A DNA stretch of 64,000 nt from Bathynomus jamesi (Eukaryota; Arthropoda; Malacostraca; Isopoda; Cirolanidae). Position numbers and translations under genes: made by a program. Location: positions 55,290 to 119,289 of the forward strand of contig JAJOZX010012244.1 in the NCBI GenBank assembly GCA_023014485.1, read 5' to 3'. Shown piece after piece: positions 49,706-61,698 of the stretch; the stretch's first letter is position 1; each line of letters opens with the position of its first letter. The notes below the pieces were generated by a model. That model did not search any database, was not told where the DNA came from, and saw only the letters and a program-made list of their open reading frames with translations.

Positions 49706-51400
49706 ATGAGTGCATCTGAATTGAACAAATTTATAAAAAGGAGAAGTGCCTACAAAGGTCTAATTACAAAGGTCATTGCCACTATAGATTCTGCCATAGA
49801 GCAAGAGGATTTACGCTTAGTGACTGCGAAGCTTGCCATATTAGAAACTAAAAAGGTTGCTCTAAGTGAGGTAAATGTTAAAATTGAGGCTCTTATAGAA
49901 GAGGATGAAATAGAAAATAACATAATTTACTTTGAAGAGATTATTGATGATATGACTAACGTAGGCCTCCGAGCAAAAGAGTTTAGCAGCTCAGTACAGT
50001 TAGAGACCAGGTCTAATAATGAAACACAACACTCAACAAATGATGCTTGTGAAGTTAAGGTTAACAGATCTGTAGTTCAATTACCGAGGCTTGTACTCAA
50101 AACATTTTCTGGGAGTATTCAGGAATGGCAAGGATGGGCAGACAGTTTTCAATCAGCAGTTCATTCTAGTCAAGTGTTAAGTGCCGTGGAGAAGTTTAAT
50201 TATTTGCGGTCCCTCTTGGAAGGGGAGGCAGCAAAGACTATAGCAGGATTAGCATTAACAGAGGCTAATTATAATGTGGCTTGGGATATATTAAAGAAAC
50301 GGTTTGGTAAGCCAGAGATCTTAATTAAAAGCCACCTCCGTGCACTTTTAACTATACCTCCTGTTAATAATCCTAATAGTGTCAAGGAGTTACGGCAGTT
50401 ATATGATGAATTTGAAATTAGAACTAGGTCTCTGGACAACTTGGGTGTAGGAATGGAAAAGTATGGTATAATGTTGGTTCCTACACTGGAGTCTAAATTG
50501 CCTAGCTCAATTTTGCTTGAATTAAGTAGGGGACACTCTGCAGAACATGTGTACATCCCCCTTCAGCAGATGTTAAGTCTTTTAGGCACAGAATTAGCAA
50601 GACGAGAGGGAGTTGAGTTTGCACAGTGGGATGGTAAACAAGGGACAAAGGCAGGCACAGCACCAAAGTTTCCACAAAAAGGAATAGCCCAGGTACAGTG
50701 TCAGCTCTACATGCCTCCTCTGAGAATAAATTAAAGGGAATCAAGGAATGCATATTTTGCGAAGGCAACCACAAGTCATATAAATGTGAGGTGGCTGAGG
50801 CCTTACCCTTTGAGGAGAGAAAGGACAGGGTAACTAAGTCCACAGCATGTTTTAAATGTTTTTTGAAAGGTCATAGAGCAAGGTTTTGTAAGTTTAAAAT
50901 TTTGTGCAAAAAATGTCATGGTAGGCATCAGCCATTATTGTGTGAAAACACTCTTAGTAGGCCTACCCCAGAAGTAGAGACATCAGTGGCACATGCCACT
51001 GCTATGCAAGGGAGTAAAAGTAAAGGGGGATTATTGCAAACAACTGCAGCCTTATTAATTGGGAATGAGGGAGAAGCTACTGTAAGAGTGTTGTTTGATA
51101 GTGGTAGCCAGTGTAGTTTTATTAAGACCAGAATTTCCAGAAAATTGAAGTTTAAAGAACTTAAGAGGGAAAATTTAAGAATTTCTGGGTTTGGGGGTTC
51201 CGTTCAAAACCGAACCAAATTTAAGAAGGTAGAAGTTCTGGTTAAAGGGTTGTTACCGCAAAGTCCCACTATCAAGGTCCAAGCTGTAGAGATTGAGGAA
51301 CTTTGTGCTCCAGTCACTACTTGTTTAGATATGGCATGTGTCCAAGAATTGCAAGTTAAAGGAATTAATTTGGGCAATAATAAGTTTGAGGGAACAGAAG
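49706..51400 (+). pseudogene. BEL gag-nucleocapsid-protease region (one shift)
   Basis: The start at 49,706 (MSASELNKFIKRRSAYKGLI) is chosen over 49,691 because of the cleaner context and the usual gag start in this group. Order: an N-terminal coiled region (DUF1759-type BEL/Pao gag), capsid-like sequence (PRLVLKTFSGSIQEWQGWAD, LRSLLEGEAAKTIAGLAL), a one-base shift in an A-run at about 50,680, then zinc knuckles (CIFCEGNHKSYKC; CFKCFLKGHRARFC; CKKCHGRHQPLLC). The aspartic protease follows (VRVLFDSGSQCSFIKTRISR, with Asp-Ser-Gly). Gag packages the RNA and the protease matures the polyprotein. Copy 2 at the right window edge has the same order. Confidence 0.9.
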
Positions 51401-53750
51401 ATATTAGTCTTTTGATTGGAGCTGACTATTATTGGGACTTCATCACTGGTAATATTGTCCGTACATCTCAAGGCCCAGTAGCTATTGAAAGTAAGCTAGG
51501 CTGGATGCTACATGGTAGTTATTGCAATGAAATGGAAGTTAAGGCTCTTTTTGTTAAGATTGAGGAGAACAGCCATGGTCTGGAAAGGCATTTGAAAGCG
51601 TTTTGGGAACTTGAATCTATTGGTATAAAGGACAACCAGGCAAGTACAGTGAACAATGATGTTTTAGAGCAATTTGAAAAAGGGATTGGGTTTAGAGATG
51701 GTTGCTATGAAGTTGGCCTACCATGGAAGGATTCTTGCAAACCCGGTTCAAACCTTCAGCTAGCTAATCGGAGGTTGGAGACTTCATTGTACAGGCTAAG
51801 AAAAAATGAGGAGTTGTTAATTGAATACGATGAGGCCATCCTAAGTTATGTAAGGGAGGGCTATGCTGAAAGGGTGCAAGGTGAGCTGGTGAGCCAGGAG
51901 GCACATTATCTGCCACACCATGCAGTGGTACGGCGAGACAAAACTACCACCAAACTGAGGGTAGTTTTTGATGGCTCAGCCAAGGACAAAGGTGGTGTGT
52001 CCTTGAATGACTGTTTGGATGCTGGGCCAAATTTAAATGCAGATTTATTTTCCTTGTTACTGAGATTCAGGTTTGGTAGAGTAGCATTGACTGCAGATGT
52101 GAAGCAAGCCTTTTTGCGGATAAAGTTAAAACCAGAGGACAGAGATGCAGTAAGGTATCTGTGGGTGGATACGAAAGACTTGTTGGAAAATGAACCTAAG
52201 GTTCAAGCATATAGAATGAAGTCAGTGTTGTTTGGCCTCAGCTCTAGTCCATTTCTGTTGGCAGCTACTATGCAGTACCATTTTAAGAAATATTCTGAAG
52301 TCTATCCTAACACTATTGAACACATAAGGAAAAATTTTTATGTTGATGATTTGCTATGTTCCGTGGATAATACAGAAATGGCTAAACAGATATTCATGGA
52401 GGCTAGAGCTATAATGAGGGAGGCTGGCATGAGCTCAGAAAATGGCAGACCAATCATTCACAATTACAAGAGTTTATGAGTCATTCTCTGTAGTACCTGA
52501 TGCAGCAGAAAGTATTGAGGATTCTGGTATTAAGGAGTTGTGGGCAATAGACGCAAAGGTGCTAGGCATCGTTTGGCAGCAAGATGATGATTTGTTTACC
52601 TTCAATGGGAAATCTTTAGTAGAGCTGGCCGAGAATGAGACAAGGTGGACAAAACGTACAGCTCTTAGTTTGGCTTCGAAGGTCTTTGATCCTCTTGGAT
52701 TCCTGGCTCCATTTGTGATAAAGTCAAAAATTTGGTTTCAGAGCCTCTGGGAAATTGGACTTGGTTGGGACCAAGAGTTACCTGATCATATGGTGGTAAG
52801 GTGGAAATATTGGTTCAAAGAATTGGCACATCTTGGAGACATTGAAATCCAAGATGGTACTTTGGAGAGTTGAACAATAGTCCAGACAATTTGGAGCTGC
52901 ACATCTTTTGTGATGCAAGTGAGGAAGCCTATGCAACTTGTATTTATATAAGAGGCGCATTGCAAGAAGGAAGTAAGTTGCAGGTTGGTTGCTGCAAAGA
53001 GTAGAGTAGCACCTTTGAAAAGGCTTTCTGTTCCAAGGTTGGAATTGATGGGTGCCGTTATTGCTAGTCGGCTTGCAATTACAGTGCGAAAGTCTTTGGC
53101 CCTCTATGAAATTCCAAGCTATTATTGGACAGACTCCACTATAGTTTGGCACTGGTTAAGAAGTCAGGCAAGGAAATGGAAACCATTTGTTGCCAATAGG
53201 GTGGAGGAAATTCAAGCGCACACAGATCCCAAGCAATGGAAGCATTGTCCAGGCATCCAAAACCCCGCTGATTTACCAACACGAGGAATTTCGGTGAAAG
53301 ATCTTTCACAATCAAGTTTGTGGTGGAATGGGCCAGAGTGGCTAAAACTTGGAAGTGAAAACTGGCCTTCTAATCAGCCTATTGTAGGAGAATGCCAGGC
53401 TGAAGAAGCATGGGTGAGTGAGGTGAGAAAATGCGCTGTGAACAGTTGTCAAGTTATGCAGCAGGACCCCATATTGAGGCTTGAGGACATTAGCAGTCTG
53501 AAAAGATTGTTAAGAGTGACAGCATGGATATATAGATTTACCAACAACATTAAGGGAGAAACAAGAAGGGAAGGAATTCTGAACAGTAATGAGATTCGGC
53601 AAGCCAGGAAATACTGGTGGTATATGCGCAGAAGGAAAAATTTGGTGAAGAGCGGGAATTGCTCACCAGCCATCCATTACAGGTTCTACCAACACATTCT
53701 GCGCTCAAGGGTTTGGATGTGTTTTTGGATCAGGATTTATTGAGAGTAGG
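51401..53750 (+). pseudogene. BEL reverse transcriptase and RNase H region (frame faults)
   Basis: From the DISLLIGADYYWDFITG block the frame runs into RT: HHAVVRRDKTTTKLRVVFDG, LNDCLDAGPNLNADLFSLLL, ALTADVKQAFLRIKL, MKSVLFGLSSSPFLLAATMQ and KNFYVDDLLCSVDNTE (catalytic Tyr-Val-Asp-Asp). A shift near 52,440-52,470 is followed by the A17-type region (TALSLASKVFDPLGFLAPFV). A stop or shift lies at about 52,850. After another shift near 52,975, RNase H reads LKRLSVPRLELMGAVIASRL and YYWTDSTIVWHWLRSQ (active-site Asp), then HCPGIQNPADLPTRG. The stretch to 53,743 covers the linker before the integrase zinc finger. Confidence 0.9.
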
Positions 53751-55108
53751 AGGTAGACTACAGTTTTCTGGGCTTCCAGAGGAGAAAGACATCCAATTTT
53801 GCTACCTTCTGGGGGGCACTTTGTGGACCTTTTGATCCTGGATACTCATCATAAGCTGTTACATGCTGGAGTTAGAGAAGTGATAATAGAATTAGACAAC
53901 AATTTTGGATTCTCAAAATTAGACAAGTAGTGAAAAAGGTCTTGCATAAATGTGTGGTTTGCAAGCGTTGGAGTGCAAAGCCTTATTATGAAAAGGTGGC
54001 TCCACTTCCAAGAGAACGGTGTGTCTATACTGCCCCATTTGATGTAGCGGGAGTAGACTTTGCAGGGCCAGTCTATGTGTATGAGCGAGGGGAGTCTAAC
54101 AAAGGTTATATATGTCTTTTCACCTGTGCTACCACCAGAGCAATCCATTTGGAGTTGGTAAGCAACTTAAGTAGTGATGTATTTCTTTTGGCCTTTAAAA
54201 GGTTTGTGAACAGAAGGGGTTTCCCAAATAAAATCATATCGGATAATGCAAAAACCTTCAAAAAGGCTGCAAAGGAACTCCAAGAAATTTGGTCCTTGCT
54301 AAAAGAGGAAGGATTCCAATCCTACTTTTCACACCAAGGGGTACAGTGGGAGTTTATTGTTGAGAGAGCACCATGGTGGGGAGGATTTTGGGAAAGGCTA
54401 GTGAGAAGTGTAAAGTGTCCATTAAAGAAACTTTTAGCTAATGCTCATTTGAGCAAAGAAGAATTCTCTACTGTTTTATGTGAAGTAGAAGCAATGGTGA
54501 ACAGTAGGCCTATCACTTTTGTTTACAACAGTAGGCAGGATGCAGAGCCATTGACACCAAATCATTTTCTTTGTGGTAAACGATTAACATCAAACCCCAG
54601 TGTGCCAGAAGACTTGCAGCCCATCCAGAGCACTCAAGGAGAGTTAACCAGACGGTTCAGGTACCTTGAAGAGCTACAAGATCAGTTATGGAAGAGGTGG
54701 CAGATGGAATACTTGCCAGAACTCAATTATTACCCATCAGGCAAGGTAAAGGGCTCCAATGCAAATTGTATCAAGGTGGGAGAAGTGGTAATGATTGGGG
54801 ATGAAAGACCAAGGCAATGCTGGAAGCTTGGCATAATTGAAGAGTTGTTTGTTGGCAAAGACAATTTAGTTAGGTCTGCACTGGTAAAGACTTCAGGAGG
54901 AAAGTTAAAGAGACCTATACAAAAACTCTATGCTTTAGAAATCAGCAAAAACACAGATAGTCAAGATGAAACATTTGAGTTACAGCCTCATGAAGAAGGC
55001 TTGGCTAACCTTGCAGAAGGTAATGACAACAATGCCTCTTCGGTGGGGAGTGTTAGAAAATCTAGAAGAGGAAGAACCATTGTTGTCCCAAGGCGATACG
55101 ATGACTAA
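53617..55108 (+). pseudogene. BEL integrase region with C-terminal DUF5641-like domain
   Basis: After shifts at about 53,640-53,930 a 392-residue open frame (53,930-55,108) has CVVCKRW (end of the zinc finger), FDVAGVDFAGPVYVY (first Asp), PNKIISDNAKTFKKAAKELQ (second Asp) and ERAPWWGGFWERLVRSVK (catalytic Glu), then LTPNHFLCGKRL and the chromatin-facing C-terminal domain. It ends at 55,108 inside the 3' LTR (RKSRRGRTIVVPRRYDD). The integrase would join the DNA copy to target DNA, giving the 5 bp duplication seen here. Confidence 0.9.
55041..55050 (+). other. Polypurine tract of BEL copy 1
   Basis: CGGTGGGGAG directly precedes the 3' LTR start TGTTAG. It lies within the pol reading frame. 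Confidence 0.75.
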
Positions 55109-55656
55109 GCTGATTGATGCAGCATTGCTTGTATATATATTAAGTTAAGGTGTATATATATCCATCTCATAATTGTAAGGTTAGTGAAAAATTAAATTAA
55201 TTTAGAACTAGCATTTTTTAGCTCTTGTGGCATCGTTGTTTGGTCACATTGTTGGCATCATTTTGGGATGCTGCGCGTCCTTTCTACTCGTTTGTGGAAG
55301 GTCGTACGTAAAGGTGTGGTTTGATAGAGAGCTCTCTTGCAATTCAGTTTGGTTGTTTAGATACATGATTGTTGCATCGTGCAATAGTCCAGGTTGCGTT
55401 GTTGTTGCAAGGTTCATAAAGAAGACCACAAATAGTACCCTTTTGTTTACCTTTTAAGTTCATGTAATTTAAGGTCTAAGGTAGGCCCGCATCGAGTCAG
55501 CAACCCTGAGGTTACCCTGAGGTAGGACCTAATAGGATCTCAAATCCGTAAGTTTTAATTTAGCTTAACTTGGGCTTTAGGTAGAACTTGCCCTTTAGAA
55601 TTTGGCCGTTCACGGCTCAGCTGGGATTTCGAACCCGACAAATAAATAAAATAACA
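55051..55656 (+). repeat. 3' LTR of BEL copy 1
   Basis: Matches 48,374-48,978 except for G/T in the AGCATTTTT(G/T)AGCTC region and CC/CCC in ACTTGCC(C)TTTAG. Confidence 0.95.
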
Positions 55657-56912
55657 GGGCCAAAGACTTTTGCACTGTAACTGCAAGCCGACTAGCAATA
55701 ACTGCACCCATCAATTCCAACCTTGGAACAGAAAGCCTTTTCAAAGGTCCTACTCTGCTCTTTGCAGCAACCAACCTGCAACTTACTTCCTCTTTCACTG
55801 TGCCTCTTATATAAATATAAGTTGCATAGGCTTCCTCACTTGCATCACAAAAGATGTGCAGCTCCAAATTGTCTGGACTATTGTTCAACTCTCCAAAGTA
55901 CCATCTTGGGATTTCAATGTCTCCAAGATGTGCCAGTTCTTTGAACCAATATTTCCACCTTGCCACCATATGATCAGGTAACTCTTGTTTCCAACCAAGT
56001 CCTATTTCCCAGAGGCTCTGAAACCAAATTTTTTACTTTATCACAAATGGAGGCAGGAATCTAAGAGGATCAAAGACCTTTGAAGCCAAACTAAGAGCTG
56101 TATGTTTTGTCCACCTTGTCTCAATGTCTCATTCTCAGCCAACTCTACTAAAGATTTCCCATTGAAGGTAAACAAATCCTCTCCTTGCTGCCAAACAATG
56201 CCTAGCACTTTTGCGTCTATTGCCCACAACTCCTTAATACCAGAATCCTCAATACTTTCTGCTGCATCAGGTACTACACAGGACTGACTCATAAACTCTT
56301 GTAATTGAGAATGATTGGTCTGCCATTTTCTAAGCTCCATGCCAGCCTCCCTCATTATAGCTCTAGCCTCCATGAATATCTGTTTAGCCATTTCTGTATT
56401 ATCCACGGAACACAGCATTTCATCAACATAAAAATTTTTCCTTGTGTTCAATAGTGTTAGGATAGACTTCAGAATATTTCTTAAAATGGTACTGCGTAGT
56501 AGCTGCCAACAGAAATGGACTAGAGCTGAGGACAAACAACACTGACTTCATTCTATATGCTTGAACCTTAGGTTAATTTTCCAACAAATCTTTCGTATCC
56601 ACCCACAGATACCTTACTGAATCTCTGTCCTCTGGTTTTAACTTTATCCGCAGAAAGGCTTGCTTCACATCTGCAGTCAATGCTATTCCACCAAACCTGA
56701 ATCTCAGTAACAAGGAAAATAAATCTGCATTTAAATTTGGCCCAGCATCCAAACAGTCATTCAAGGACACACCACCTTTGTCCTTGGCTGAGCCATCAAA
56801 AACTACCCTCAGTTTGGTGCTAGTTTTGTCTCGCCGTACCACTGCATGGTGTGGCAGATAATGTGCCTCCTGGCTCACCAACTCACCTTGCACCCTTTCA
56901 GCATAGCCCTCC
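55657..56912 (-). pseudogene. BEL copy 2, RNase H to RT part
   Basis: Reading leftward from 56,912: AYAERVQGELVSQEAHYLPH, VVFDGSAKDKGGVSLNDCLD, IALTADVKQAFLRIKLKPED, KNFYVDEMLCSVDN (the catalytic box changed from VDD to VDE), DPLGFL-type A17 sequence, and RLVAAKSRVGPLKRLSVPRL, ending at the BEL copy 1 insertion. Several frame changes occur (about 56,530, 56,440 and 56,090). The loss of the second RT Asp would abolish polymerase activity. Confidence 0.88.
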
Positions 56913-57332
56913 TGTGATAGCGTGGGGTAGACACCCCAGTTAGGTTACTTAGGTTCTAGCAAACAATCAAAAGCACTTACCGGTGCGTTGAATTAGGTAT
57001 TCCTTGAAGCCTACCGTTTTATTCCTGTGTCCCACAACAGCCTACCTAACTCTCTCTTACATTACCAATTTAGAAGCTATAGACATTACCCCTAACTATA
57101 CTTAAGTACGAACAACTTCCTACCCGATTTGTTACCTTAGATTCATCACCTAATTTTACTCAGCACCAAAGATTAGGTCAGATAGAAAAAACATGTCTAG
57201 GCCAGACCAAAGCAATACGAACAGCCCGTTGGTTCGTTTATGGCTTCGTCTTGCCATTCAGCTTAGATTTAGTGATATTTACCTTTAGTGACTTTTAGAC
57301 TATATACATATATATACATACACGTCACCTCA
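56913..57332 (-). repeat. 3' LTR of Gypsy copy 2
   Basis: On the plus strand TGTGATAGCG...CACGTCACCTCA. The adjacent interior TCCTCCCCT (AGGGGAGGA in element sense) is the polypurine tract. Confidence 0.93.
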
Positions 57333-57340
57333 CTCCTCCC

Positions 57341-60300
57341 CTACAAGTTTAGTCTGTCAGGGGGATGAGGGACCCTAGACGACCTGCGGAGCGGGGTTGA
57401 TGTAGTAGGATCAGGTGCACCCTGTATAGGCGGGCAAGTTGAACCATTTTCCGGAGGATCAGTTCTCTCTTCCGGAAGACTCTGGTCCTTCTGCACTTCC
57501 CGTTCCCATATCTGGTCCTGATGGCGTTTAATAGAACGACCATCTTCTAGTTGGCACTTGAAGGAAACAGGGCCCGTTCTCTCCTGCACAGTTGCAGGAA
57601 CCCATTTTGGTCCAGCCCCATAGTTGCGAATCACAACTGGATCATTAGGGTTTCGCTTCTAGAACTCTCCCTCTTTTAGTGTCGTGGTACAACTTCTGTT
57701 TTTCCTGATGGCGTAAAACTCGTTGTTGTAACATTTCGTTTGGACGTAACAAATCAAAAACTGAACGAATTCCCCGGCCAATCAGAAGTTTAGAGGGAGA
57801 CACCCCTGTCGTGGTGTGTGGTGTTATTCGATATTTAAACAAAAATTTATCCAAACACCACTTGCATTTCCTCCCCACGAGAATGACGCAAGGCCGACTT
57901 GAAAGTACGGACCATGTTTTCCGCGAGACCGTTAGTAGATGGGTGGAAAACACTAGACCGGACATGTCTAATGCCATTTAGGTGGACGAAGGAACGAAAT
58001 TCCTCACTGGTAAAACAAGTACCATTGTCGGAAACCAGGACTACGGGTAAACCCCATCGAGCGAAAACTGAACGGAGTAAGCGAATCGTTACACCCGAAG
58101 TCGTGGAAGTGGTTGGAAAAATTTCCACCCACTTAGAGTAGGCGTCCACCATGACTAGGAAATAATATTATTTATAGGACCTGCATAGTCAACATGGATC
58201 CTATGCCACGGTATAGTAGGCCATTCCCAAGGATGAAGTGGACTTTTCCTTGGGAGATCTCTGTTCTCTAGGCAGCTTTGACAGGAACGAACCAATGATT
58301 CGAGTTCTCCATCTAAACCAGGCCACCAGAAATAAGCTCTCGCCAGCTCTTTCATTTTTGTTGCGCCCATGTGTTCAGCGTGAAGTTCCTTCACTAAATT
58401 CGACCTGCCTTTATTTGGAATAATCACTCTGTGGCCCATAAGAGACAGCCATTTTGAATAGAGAGGCCAGACTGACGCTGAATAAAAGGCTGTAATTCAC
58501 TCTCAACCTTAGTAGGCCAACCAACTGAGCAGAAATGGATGACCCTAGACAGAATAGGGTCTGATTTTGTCCACTGCTCTATTTGTACTGCAGATACTGG
58601 AGTGGATTCCAAAAACTCCACCAAGTGAACCCATTCTGTAGGTATAGGTACACAATCATTTGGATTTTCTAAGGGCAACCTACTTAGCGCATCAGCCGTA
58701 CCTAGAAGTTTACCTGACCGATGTACTAAGTCAAATTTATAGGCTTGTAGAATCAGTGCCCATCGTTGAATCCTACCTGAGGCCATAACTGGAATATTTT
58801 ATTAGGTGAAAATAAACCTAAAAGAGGCTTATGGTCAGTAATTAGTTTAAATTCATGACCCCATAGATAGAAATGAAATTTTTTTACTGCAAATACTAAG
58901 GCTAATGCTTCACGTTCCACTTGTGCATATCGTCTTTCCGTCTCAGTTAGTGTTCTAGAAGCAAAACAGATAGGCCTATCTACACCATCAATGTGGTGAG
59001 ATAACACTGCCCAATTCCATAAGAACTGCTGTCTGCTGAAACTACGAGAGGAAGTTTAGGATCATAATGCACTAGGAGAGTGGACTTTAGTAGTACGTCC
59101 TTGGAAGCCTCAAATGCTTCCTTTTAGTTTTCTCCCATCTCCACTGTTCCCCAGATCGTAATAGCTTATTTAGGGGTTCAAGGAAAGTCGATGCATTAGG
59201 CAAAAATTTCCTATAAAAATTTAGGAGACCTAAATAAGCTTGTAACTGTGTGATGTTTTGTGGAGGTGGTGCCTTTTCTATTGCTTCTAGTTTATCCACC
59301 GTTGGATGAATGCCTGAGGCATCTATGCGGAACCCTAAATATGAAACCTCGTTAGTGACCCATGAACACTTTCTCTCTTTAGCTTAAGTCCAGCATCCCG
59401 GAGTCTTTTTAGAACCGTGGTTAATCTAGTTAGGTGTTCTTTTTTAGTCGAACCTGAAATGAGGACATCATCTAGAAAGCAAAGTACCCCTGGAATGTGA
59501 CCTAGAACTTGGTCCATTGTCCTCTGAAAAATACCTGGAGCCGATGCTATTCCATAGCATAGCCTATTGTACTTATATAGGCCTCGGTGCGTATTTATGA
59601 TAGTTAATTCTTTAGAGTTTTCATCTAAACTTAGTTGAGCATAGGCTTGGGACATATCGAGTTTTGTGAAATATTTTCCCCCAGCAAGAGAGCTAAATAA
59701 TTCATCAGGCTTGGGTATAGGATAGCAATCTAGAAGGACGGCTCTATTTGCTGTTAAACGGTAATCCCCGCATAACCGCACGGACTTGTCCGGTTTTAGT
59801 ACAGGAACTACTGGGGCAGCCCACTTAGCGTGTGTGACTGGTTCAATAATTTTATCTTTTAGCAGCCTGTCAATTTCTAAATCTACCTTCTCCCGCAGTG
59901 CATGCGCAATTGAACGAGCCTTACAAAATTTCGGAGTTACATTAGGATCTACTTCTATGCAGACCTGATGGCCTTTTAGGTTGCCTACTTCAGGCCCAAA
60001 AATAGAAGAAAACTCCCTTAACAATGAGTCTATGTCAGATGGATATGAAAGTGTATGCACATCTGCCTGACCCCTTGGCAAGATTTTGTCAATTGGCATT
60101 TCCAAAGCATCAATCCAATCACGGCCTAGTAGAGTAGGCCCTTGCTCATCCACCACTAAAAGGGTTAAGGGATGAGACAAAGTTTTCTGGTTAAGTGTAA
60201 CTGTGACGTATGCTTCTCCACAAATAGGTATTTGTATGTCACCGTACTTCTTCAAAATCGTTTAGATGCATGTAGTTTAGGTGTGTTTTTGAAAATCTTA

Positions 60301-60527
60301 TCAAAAACTACCTTGGACATGACCGTCCGGGCAGCACCCGTATCCAATTCTAGAGGAACTGTAATTCCATCTAGGCCTACCTCTACAATATATGGGCCTG
60401 TATTTTCCCCACTTTGCTGCTCATAGAATAGGTACTCCACTCCAATGTTCGAAGTATTTCCCTTTTGAGGATTTATACTAGAAATGTTAAAATTAGAATT
60501 TTCACCTTGTTTTCTTTGAAAAAACAC
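57341..60527 (-). pseudogene. Gypsy protease, RT, RNase H and integrase (several shifts)
   Basis: Reading leftward from 60,527: protease ITVPLELDTGAARTVMSKVV (Asp-Thr-Gly), then LLGRDWIDALEM. RT follows with CGDYRLTANRAVLLDCYPIP, FTKLDMSQAYAQLSLDEN and GVLCFLDDVLISGS (Phe-Leu-Asp-Asp box). RNase H has RPICFASRTLTETERRYAQV and FKLITDHKPLLGLFSP. The integrase zinc finger reads HAEHMGATKMKELARAYFWW with a CQSC pair, and the catalytic core MVDAYSKWVEIFPT, VLVSDNGTCFTSEEFR and STNGLAENMVRTFK (Asp, Asp, Glu). The C-terminal part ends in LRRSSRVPHPPDRL at 57,341, close to the LTR. One-base faults lie near 60,255, 59,370, 59,100, 58,780, 58,150 and 57,650. Its resemblance to K02A2.6-like proteins suggests a Mag-like lineage; this is tentative. 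Confidence 0.9.
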
Positions 60528-60543
60528 ACTTTAGCTATGTGGC

Positions 60544-61280
60544 CTATTTTACTACAGTTTCGGCAAACTGCTTCTTTAAAAGGGCAATCTTTCTTCCAAT
60601 GGTGTTTTCCACACCCTGTACATGGCTTGGAAGGCTTAGTAGAATTAGTAGGCTTAGTCGTATTCGCCTCATACCTTTTATTTGCCTGTCTAGTAGGCTC
60701 GTTAGGTCTGCCAGCCTAGAAGATTTAAAGCTATTTACGTGTTGGGCTTTACTACTATGATTTCCAAAAGCTCTAACATCTTTAGCAGCTGCTTCTCTAG
60801 CCGTAGCTATTTCTACAGCCTGACTAAAAGTTAGGTCCTGTATGGCTAATAGGGCTCTCTGGGTAGACTCCTCTTTGAGACCCATTACAAACCTATCTCT
60901 TAGCATTTCATCTAATTTGTCCCCAAATTTACACGTACGGCTATGGCTTTTTATTCCTGCAACAAACTCTGCAATGCTTTCATTTCCCGTCTGATGCCTT
61001 GAATAAAATTTGAAACGTTCATAGATGAGAACTACTCGGGGTTTGTAGTGATCGGTTAGGCCTGTACCAATTCCTTATAGGTGCAAGTTTCCGGTGCTTT
61101 AGGAGAAACTAGGTCCATAACTAAACCAAACGTTTTAGGGCCTATTATAGTTAAAAAGGTAGGTACTTTCTTAGCATCCGGAATGGAATTTGCCTCGAAA
61201 AACAACCTCACCCTAGTGGCATAAGCTTCGAAGTCCTCCCCATTGTCTTCGTAGGGGCTTATATGGCCAATCACCGACAT
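60544..61280 (-). pseudogene. Gypsy gag with zinc knuckle region
   Basis: Starts at 61,280 (MSVIGHISPYEDNGEDFEAY), continues with ATRVRLFFEANSIPDAKKVP and FLTIIGPKTFGLVMDLVSPK, and changes frame near 61,060. It then reads EMLRDRFVMGLKEESTQRAL, DLTFSQAVEIATAREAA and, across a shift near 60,715, the Cys-x2-Cys-type knuckles (CTGCGKHHWKKDC, CRNCSKIGH), which lie in changing frames at 60,520-60,620. Capsid and nucleocapsid package the RNA. The frame faults are single-base and may be recent. Confidence 0.85.
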
Positions 61281-61354
61281 GCTAGAGCAAAACCGAATTA
61301 GACCAACTCACGTGAAGTAGGTTAGGTTAGGTTTAAATTTGGTCTAGTACGAAT

Positions 61355-61690
61355 AGTGAATTTTATTAGAGTTAGGGCTGAATAGTGAATTGTATTAGAG
61401 TTAGGGCTGAGTAAGAATTAGTTTTAGAGTTAGGGCTGAGTAGGAATTAGTTTTAGAGTTAGGGCTGAGTAGGAATTAGTTTTAGAATTTGGGGGCGGCG
61501 GGACCTACGCTATAGTACGGTAGCTTCCCACACAAACAAACCAAATCGGACGACCCACTAGGCTACATCCAATTTTCCAAACAACCACTTGAACCCAATA
61601 AGCCAAAGTAACCAATAAGCCAAATTAACCCAATGAGCCAAATTTAACCAATGAACAAAATTTAACCAAATGAGCCAAATCCCATCCTCG
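61355..61690 (-). repeat. Gypsy leader tandem repeats and primer site
   Basis: A unit of about 31 bp with TTAGAGTTAGGGCTGAGTA is repeated about four times at 61,360-61,490. A second, shorter periodic block (AATAAGCCAAA / AATGAGCCAAA) lies at 61,596-61,680. In element sense TTTGGCGACGAGGATGGG (61,681-61,698) follows the LTR; TGGCGACGAGG within it looks like the primer site. Confidence 0.8.
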
Positions 61691-61698
61691 TCGCCAAA

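Larger units (their letters stand above)
48374..55656 (+). mobile_element. BEL/Pao retrotransposon copy 1, complete with two LTRs
   Basis: A 7283 bp element. LTRs at 48,374-48,978 and 55,051-55,656 differ by about one substitution and one indel. It is flanked by a 5 bp duplication GGGCC (48,369-48,373 and 55,657-55,661). It inserted into the pol gene of BEL copy 2, an opposite-strand relative. Order: 5' LTR, primer site, tandem leader, gag, protease, RT, RNase H, integrase, purine tract, 3' LTR. The LTR similarity means a very recent insertion, although the frame has several one-base faults. Confidence 0.95.
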
